A stretch of 64,000 nt of DNA from Diphasiastrum complanatum (lineage: Eukaryota; Streptophyta; Lycopodiopsida; Lycopodiales; Lycopodiaceae): NCBI GenBank assembly GCA_029204225.1, contig CM055095.1, positions 45,894,575 through 45,958,574 of the forward strand. The letters run 5' to 3'. The first letter of the stretch is position 1, and each line of letters begins with the position of its first letter. A model generated the notes under the pieces. It ran no database searches. It worked only from the letters and a program-made list of their open reading frames with translations, and had not been told where the DNA came from. The position numbers and the translations under genes are program-made. This document shows, piece after piece, positions 57,886 through 64,000 of this stretch.

Positions 57886-59820
57886 CTAGCTAGCCCGAGT
57901 ACTAAGCTCACAAGTACCTGATAAAAAAGAAGCAAGCGTAATAGGTGTATCATACGGAGGAAGTGGAATAGCTAGTAAAGTAGGAGCATAATTATGAGCT
58001 AGTGAAAATGGAGAGACACCAATGCTGGTACTAACAGAGCTATTATAGCTATACTCTGCTAAACATAAATGCTGATCCCGGTCCTTCCCAGAAGGAGAAA
58101 CAAAATGTTGAAGATAATCCTTGAGGACCCGGTTAAGGGCCTCAGTTTGTCCATTGGTTGTAGAATGATAAGTAGTACCAATAAGCAACTGAACATCTAG
58201 AATGCATATAAGCTTTGTCTAGAAACTAGAAGTAAACTTACTATGCCGATAAGAGATGATAGAACATGGAAAACCATGGAGTCGAAAGATCTCGGATAAG
58301 AATAAATGGGCCCACTGCTTGGCTGTAATAGTGCTGCGAACTGGGATTACTGTGCTTGAGGAACATAAACTAATGTTGTAGTAGAAGAAGCATAGCACTT
58401 TGGACACATAGAAGAGTTGCACAATGAGTCTTCGAGAGGCTATGCATAAACTGCTTCCCAATAACTAGTTGGTAACGTTGAGAATCAATACCAACATGTG
58501 AATGGGTCACAGTACCATGAGAAAATGTAAGTGTTTGTTGAGTTGGGTCCAATGTAACAACACCAAGTGAAACAAACCAATTTGCACCAAGGATAATATC
58601 ATAGCGCTCCATAGATATCATTAAGAAATTCACCTGTCCAACAAAATCCTCAACGTAATACTCCAATTCTTGGAACATCTGAGTATTGGAAAAGGAATGC
58701 GAACTAGCAATGTTGATGCATAATGTCTATGTAGCAGGAATAGGTGAAGCACGAATCCGAGAAGAAATATAACTACTCAAAAAAGAATGAGTATTACCAT
58801 GTTGAGAAAGGCAATAACCTCACGCTTAGTAGTACGCACACGTAAAGCGAATAGAGCGAGGACGAAACCGCCTCGCCCAAGTAGCATAAGCAAGCTAAGC
58901 ATGGCAAGTAGTAGGTGGGGTATCATCAATAGGAATGGGAGGATAAGAAACATGGTTTGGCTCGTCAAATAGTTGGATATAGACATAAGAGTCATCAATA
59001 TCAACTCCCTCATGATAATAGACAACAATGGAGGTAGAAGGGGGCTGGTGGCAATCATGCATAGGCTTTTACAACAAAAACAGTGGCGCTTATCACGAAT
59101 CTTAGCGAACTTTGTGGGGTAGGGTGAGATGTAGTGGAGTGGGAAAAATGGGAGGAAGAAGAGGGCTTGTGATACTTATGTCATAGAGTAATAGCATCAA
59201 AAAGTGTGGCAGGATGAAAGGAAGCAACATCAAAGCGCAAGGCACCACGTAGGCCAACTATATAGCGAGAAATAAGCTCTGCAGGCTATAAGTCTAGAAA
59301 AGGTAAGAAAGCTCCATGAATTGGTGAATATATGTGGAACGAGTCAACCACTGAGGATCGAAGATAGCATGGCAGAGCTCACGGCGAAAGGCGACCCAAA
59401 GGTGTATCCCCTCCTAATGAGCATCAGTACGATAAACATGCCACCAAGTAGTAGCACATTCATTTAAATGGAAGGCAGCAAGTTGGATCTTCTGAATGTC
59501 GGACTTCGGGTACATCAAGAAATAAGTTACCAATTTAGCAAACCAATTCTCTAAGAGATTCCCATAAGAAGAACTAGATTAGTTAGTAAGCTGGTTCATA
59601 CTACGTAAGTCATGAGCATAATGAGGATCAGGTCCAACAAAATGAGGAATTGGGTGAAAGCCAAGAGGTGGAGTGGTGGAAAATGCAAGACCACCAAAAG
59701 GACTGCCAAAAGGGAAAGAAGTAGATGAATCAGAGAGGCTGGTGTAGGGGCCTTGCTAGGACCATGAGTGGGCACAAAGTTATCAACCTGAGAGGAAGAG
59801 TGGCAAGACGTGTCGAAATC
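57886..59820 (-). pseudogene. Ty3/gypsy fragment E: gag, protease, integrase; RT and RNase H deleted
   Basis: Gag (about 59700-59180) reads LGFHPIPHFVGPDPHYAHDL and AFHLNECATTWWHVYRTDAH, with in-frame stops. The protease C-terminal part (58680-58400) has YDIILGANWFVSLGVVTLDP, close to gypsy D. Immediately after it, near 58345, the integrase core starts (ITAKQWAHLFLSEIFRLHGF; TYHSTTNGQTEALNRVLKDY, with the catalytic Glu kept; AEYSYNSSVST). The polymerase and RNase H are missing. This is the same lineage as gypsy D but a separate copy. Confidence 0.85.
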
Positions 59821-60361
59821 TCATCAATGCTATATATTCCAATTTTGATTCCATATGTCAAATTGGCTTACTAGGTTGAGATCATCAAGCCATCAAGCAT
59901 GGTCCAACTATAGATTGATTCATTGATAAAAAGCAAAATTTTTGAACAAAATAGCTATATATATTTGTTCATAGTCGCTTGGCAACCATTACTTGCATCC
60001 TAAACATACTCAATCCGAATGAAAACTGCTCTTTCATATGATGCATATTGAGTTTATTACATATTATGATCCTTGTTCTTATTTATTTTATTTTATTTTA
60101 TATTTTATTTTTAATTAGATTTATTAATTTATAAGATTTTAATTCTAATTTGATTTTATTTGAATTATCATCATCATCATTATTATTGTTTTTTCTTCTT
60201 ACCGGTTGTCTTTTGCTTCTTAGTCAACATTGGGTCTACCAAAGAAAATTCAGATTCTTTTGAAACCCAGTTAGCAACTTATGCTTGGGTACTGATGAGA
60301 CATAAGCAATGTTGTTTGGCTAAGATTTTTTGTTTATTGAATTTTATATTATTGTTTTGAC

Positions 60362-61016
60362 CATAGATGCACTGTGATTCTGAATCGCGATTCAGAAATG
60401 CATTTCGGAATTTTTCTAGAATCGCGCAAAATCGTTTTCTCTTTTTTTGAATTTTTTTAGGCAATATGGGAATCAGATGAAAGCTCTGATTGAGAGCATT
60501 ATGACTGTGTAGTTTGCCGACTATTTCGGGTGCGAAATACCAAAAAGTGTGTTTTCACTAAGGGAGTTGGAAGGCCAAATCATGAAGAGGCCTTACCGTC
60601 GGGGCCCCGGGGTACCCTGCCGTTGGGGGGCGTTGCCCCACAAACCCCCTACCGGGGGGCTACCGCCCCTCGGACCCCCTGTTTCTCGGGGGACTACTGC
60701 CCCTTGAACCCCCTAGAGCTTCCTGCTATATAGACACTGTAGATAAAAATGCTACCGCCCGCCCGTAGATAAAAATGGGGTCCAAATGCGCGCCGAGAAG
60801 GGCCCAATATTTATGCCCCCAATTGTATGCACATTGCACTCACATCTCCAGTGAAACGATTGCAAAAGTGATCATCATCCATACAGTTGAAAAATTCAGC
60901 CATAAGCTATTTTTCCAAAGTTCTTTTTTTTTATGATTCTGGGTTCAAAGTCCAAATTCGCACAATCGTGATTCGTGAACCGTGGGCCCAACGAATCGCG
61001 ATTTGGTGCATCTATG
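60362..61016. mobile_element. 655-bp non-autonomous hAT-type element, perfect 8-bp TSD
   Basis: GTTTTGAC flanks both ends (60354-60361 and 61017-61024). The terminal inverted repeat CATAGATGCAC is perfect over 11 bp. The subterminal motif AATCGCGATTC occurs at both ends, on the left inside a 20-bp perfect palindrome (60378-60397, TTCTGAATCGCGATTCAGAA). No transposase frame. The interior holds a GC-rich repeat array. The duplication is the reverse complement of that around the hAT element at 16753. Confidence 0.88.
60590..60716. repeat. GC-rich tandem array, 30-34-bp units
   Basis: About four units of the form CCG(G)n-GGGGCTACCGCCCC-TCGGACCCCCT (for example 60651-60680 and 60681-60714) make a G/C island in otherwise AT-rich DNA. 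Each unit can fold on itself (GGGG...CCCC). Confidence 0.8.
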
Positions 61017-61024
61017 GTTTTGAC

Positions 61025-62930
61025 TTAGACACTTTTTTAGTTGCTCATATATTATTTTTAAGCTTTACCTTTTGACATCACTCACTTCTCTATATCAATT
61101 TGTGAAATTGGATATATTCTAATTTCACAAATAGATATTTTTCTGTCAGTTTAGCGGACGTGCAAATTCTTAATGAATTTTCGTCCAAGTAGTGGCTAGT
61201 TGGATGTTGTTATTTGCATCTCTTGAGAGGGTGCGCATGCCCCTACAGCTAATTTGATATTTTACTAATTAAAGCTAACATCTCTTAATGTCATGTTGGT
61301 AAGGTTCTTGTTGTTTCATGGCTCTCTCTTTTCTTTTTCTTTTTTTCTTTTTTTTTGTTTCATTTTTTTTTTCATTTTTTTTTTTCCAATTCTTAGTCTA
61401 TTGCTTATTAGGGTTAATCACTTGCTTCTAGTTCACCCATATATTTTCCTTTCCTCTACCTAGCTCTAGTTTCAGAAAGTTTTTGAAGTTTGTGATTTAT
61501 TGCTGCAACTTTGGTATGTACTTTATATTGTAAGTCTAATTTATGAAATTGTTCTTACTTTAGATTAATTGATGCTCTACTTCCTTTCTTTTCAACTTTC
61601 AATATTGGTCACTCCTTTAGTGGTTAAATAAAAATAAAATAAAATAAAATAAAAGTTCTTTCATGTATAGTTGTAGTCAATTTTTTCTTGGTTTCCTTCA
61701 TTAGGTATTCCTTAATGTTCAGGTAGGGGTTCTTGTTCTTGATGCTATCAAAGTTATAAAGTAAGTTCTATGTTGATTCTTGCCTCTTGTAAAGAATTTT
61801 GTACTTTTGGCTCTTTGGTCGTCCTTGTAATTTACCACCAAGAGTCACGCAAATTCTATAAAACCTTTTCCGAAAATTTTTCGTGTGATGGACTGTCTCA
61901 TGGTCCAATTACCTGTGTCTCACCATGTTAGAGTCTGAACCATACTCACATGAAGTTTCCTTTCTTTGGCCTTTTAGGATCAAGGGTTTTTTGGTTAGTT
62001 TCATGAAAGACTTTTGTTAAGAGGGAGTCAAGTAGTGGTACTTCGAGAAGTCGCAGACACTTGATTGCATGTATTGTGAGTGATCTTTCGAGTGTAACAG
62101 GCGGACCTATTTAGGTGCCTCACCGCTTTACAACAGCCCTGTTAAACAAACGAGGGGTGTGGCCAACACTAGTTTTGACCTCGGACCAATAGCCTTCAGG
62201 AGGGCCTGGTCTTAAACGATTGCCTAACTATTCAAAATATAATCTATGGCTCTTCTACTATCAACACTTCAGAGGTTTGCTCTTCCATCCCTTTCCCTTT
62301 GTTTTGCTAGTAGAAATGGTACACATCATAGTGAAAGGTTTAACTTCTTGTCTAGACATAAGTTGAATCAACTTCATAATCTTGGAGAAGGTCCTATGTA
62401 ATGGTCTATTTTAAGTCTTTGCTTGTTAGTACTCATTATACGAGTAACCATATCAGAATTTTGAATCGCCTTAGACGTCTTAGAGACATTTTTCAAGGCA
62501 ACATAACTTTATGAACTTTTTTGGATGAGAACTTTTTTTTGCCAAAAAAACTTCCATGTTGTGGAGAACCCACTCTAAACCTTAAAACATTACACCTTAC
62601 GTTTGCAGTGGTTTGAAAGTTTGGAAACGTATATCACATCTACCCCCTCCTCTACATTGCTACATTCCAAAAGCTGTGATCACACCTCGTCTCCCTCCTT
62701 CTCCTCGTCCTACTTTTAAGACTCCTAACGTTTTGCTCCCTAGTAATAATGTTGTCTCTAGAGCGTTTGCTTACAGAGATTACATAGGAGGCTACTTTAT
62801 TTGGATCGTGTTATGTCTTTGGGTAAGTTTTCTATGGTTATGTTTAATATATACAATCCTAAGAACCTGTTGGTTGCTCTATACTTTAGATAATATGTCT
62901 TGTCAAGATTTGGGTATTTCACATTCTCAC
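61025..62930. repeat. No gene recognised; T-rich tracts and an (AAAAT)n microsatellite
   Basis: (AAAAT)n lies at 61625-61654 and long T-runs at 61320-61390. This region may contain the 5' part of the Penelope-like element that follows, but no domain can be read. The frame at 62613-63017 has a Pro-rich start and a hydrophobic stretch and is not recognised. Confidence 0.5.
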
Positions 62931-62939
62931 TTTTATCAA

Positions 62940-64000
62940 CTTAAAACTCTTTTAAGTCGCTTTATAATTGCAAAGCTAGTGTTAAAACTAAATGTTTTAC
63001 CTCTAGTAAAGATCTAGTCATCACAAGTTTTACTTCGCCTGATCTTGACAAAATTAGTTTGAGCTATATTTTTAGAAAGCCTTAAGTTATGAATGCTCTT
63101 CCTCCTTGTGTGAAGAAAATTTGGAATCATCCAGTGGTTGCCTGGAAATATGTTAAAACTACAGGACAAAAAGCCTTCTATTATGCTGATATTGGTCGGA
63201 ATCTTTCAGAAAAGCTAAAGTTGTCTATCCTTAATAGCCCTTGTTCTTGTGATGGCTCCTTCTATTCGAAGTTTTGTGATCCTTCTTTAGGTCATATTGG
63301 TACTGTAGATACATCAATCCTTCCCTCATCGTTTTTGAAAGAGTCCTTTTCTAAAAGCACTAAATTTCGTTCTCCTCTTTCAATAGATGCTTGCTTGTTA
63401 AAATCTATAACTACGAGTATTAATAAGTTCATTTACCATATTGAAGAATCTGTTGGAGTCCAGGTTTGTTATCGGAATGGAAAGCTAAAGTTCTAAATTA
63501 CGTAACTTTGAGTTTGAAAAAAGTCCAATCTATCCCATCTGCTAATGAGGAGGAAGTTCTTGTAAGTTTCATAGACGTTTTGTCATTTCATATGTGGATA
63601 AATGCTCAAACAATTTTGTATTGTTTGCAAGAAATTCTATTTGGAATCATTATTGAATGAAGTCCATTTTCTAGTGGGAACATATAACACTTTTTTTCTT
63701 TCAATTGTGAGTGTAATAAAATATCATGAAGATTTTTGTGACAGTTATAACTTTATAATTGTTACCCAAAACTTCCATTTCTTTGTGCTGCATGGAAATT
63801 TCATAAAGTTCCTAAAATGCCTAGGTTTATTGCAGCAGCCTATAAAACTACGTTGACTGACCTTTCTAAGTGGCTAAGTAATTGTGTCAAAGCATTGCTT
63901 CCTTCTATCAATGAGCTTTGGATAAACTTACTTAAGGATGCAGATGTTCTTGTTAGGTGTAGTTGGATTTTAAACGATTATGTAGGTATTATAGAGTAAT
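62940..64000 (+). pseudogene. Penelope-like retroelement (PLE), 5' part of RT protein, cut by window end
   Basis: Three blocks match the PLE reverse-transcriptase protein in order. (1) VAWKYVKTTGQKAFYYADIG, CSCDGSFYSKFC, then GHIGTVDTSIL and STKFRSPLSID, like the P-x-V-x-F-K-Y, C-x-C, G-H-x-x-T-G-D-L and G-P-K-F-R-x-P signature. (2) KQFCIVCKKFYLESLLNEV, like V-C-K-K-x-Y. (3) LPFLCAAWKFHKVPKMPRFI, then AAAYKTTLTDLSKWLSNC and CSWILNDYVGI, like the RT fingers L-P-x-L-Y-W-x-x-K-x-H-K-x-P...R-F-I-A-A-S. Frameshifts lie near 63490, 63600 and 63700-63770. The catalytic YxDD and any endonuclease are beyond the window or not visible. Confidence 0.75.

Noticed and set aside
60530-60733. Coding frame over the GC-rich array
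   Set aside because: Its peptide is only the translation of a tandem repeat inside a hAT element. The open frame is a by-product of base composition.

Overview
This is a nuclear window from a large-genome plant, most probably a gymnosperm-like vascular plant. It carries one real host gene, spread over most of the window, in which retroelement debris fills the introns. The gene is a trimethylguanosine synthase (TGS1) homologue on the + strand. Seven exons can be read: 19114-19181, 21464-21539, 43984-44067, 52789-53660, 54149-54375, 56097-56331 and 57021-57156. Their phases join without a break into 566 codons. The plant-type WW domain and the first half of the methyltransferase fold are present. 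The SPPWGGP half lies beyond 64000, so the gene runs off the window. Introns reach 22.4 kb and 8.7 kb, and one has a GC-AG boundary. Only the retroelement, WW and methyltransferase identifications rest on recognised families; exons 1, 2 and 5 are inferred mainly from splice phase.

Upstream (1-19.1 kb): a Ty1/copia remnant (1-1 kb); a minus-strand Ty3/gypsy element (3.8-7.0 kb) with an unfamiliar ORF downstream of its integrase (about 1.1-3.0 kb); an internally deleted copia element with both LTRs and a 5-bp target duplication (8327-12367); a decayed exon of a plant sugar-phosphate/phosphate translocator (15679-15985); and a 938-bp hAT-type element with a perfect 8-bp target duplication (16753-17690). 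That hAT element contains an 86-bp tRNA-derived retroposon with its own 14-bp target duplication.

Intron 2 (21540-43983) holds a gypsy fragment (22.2-23.3 kb), a head-to-head gag junction (25.3-25.8 kb), a long + strand gypsy pol (25.8-29.9 kb), a second copy of the unfamiliar ORF (30336-33409) followed by a polypurine tract and LTR start, four copia fragments and a 184-bp hAT MITE. Intron 3 holds a minus-strand gypsy element split by a nearly intact copia element (45312-50139, LTRs about 98% alike, TSD CTTAA), then a 30-bp minisatellite. The last intron holds another gypsy element lacking RT, a 655-bp hAT element, and the start of a Penelope-like retroelement (about 62.9 kb to the window end).

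The most novel observations are these. (1) A shared accessory ORF family follows integrase in two gypsy elements; each copy has its own TATA box and a cluster of short repeated motifs in front. (2) A Penelope-like element has an RT signature unlike the Penelope/Poseidon type. (3) Two unrelated hAT elements are flanked by the same 8-mer, GTCAAAAC. All calls are by eye, with no alignment or database search.
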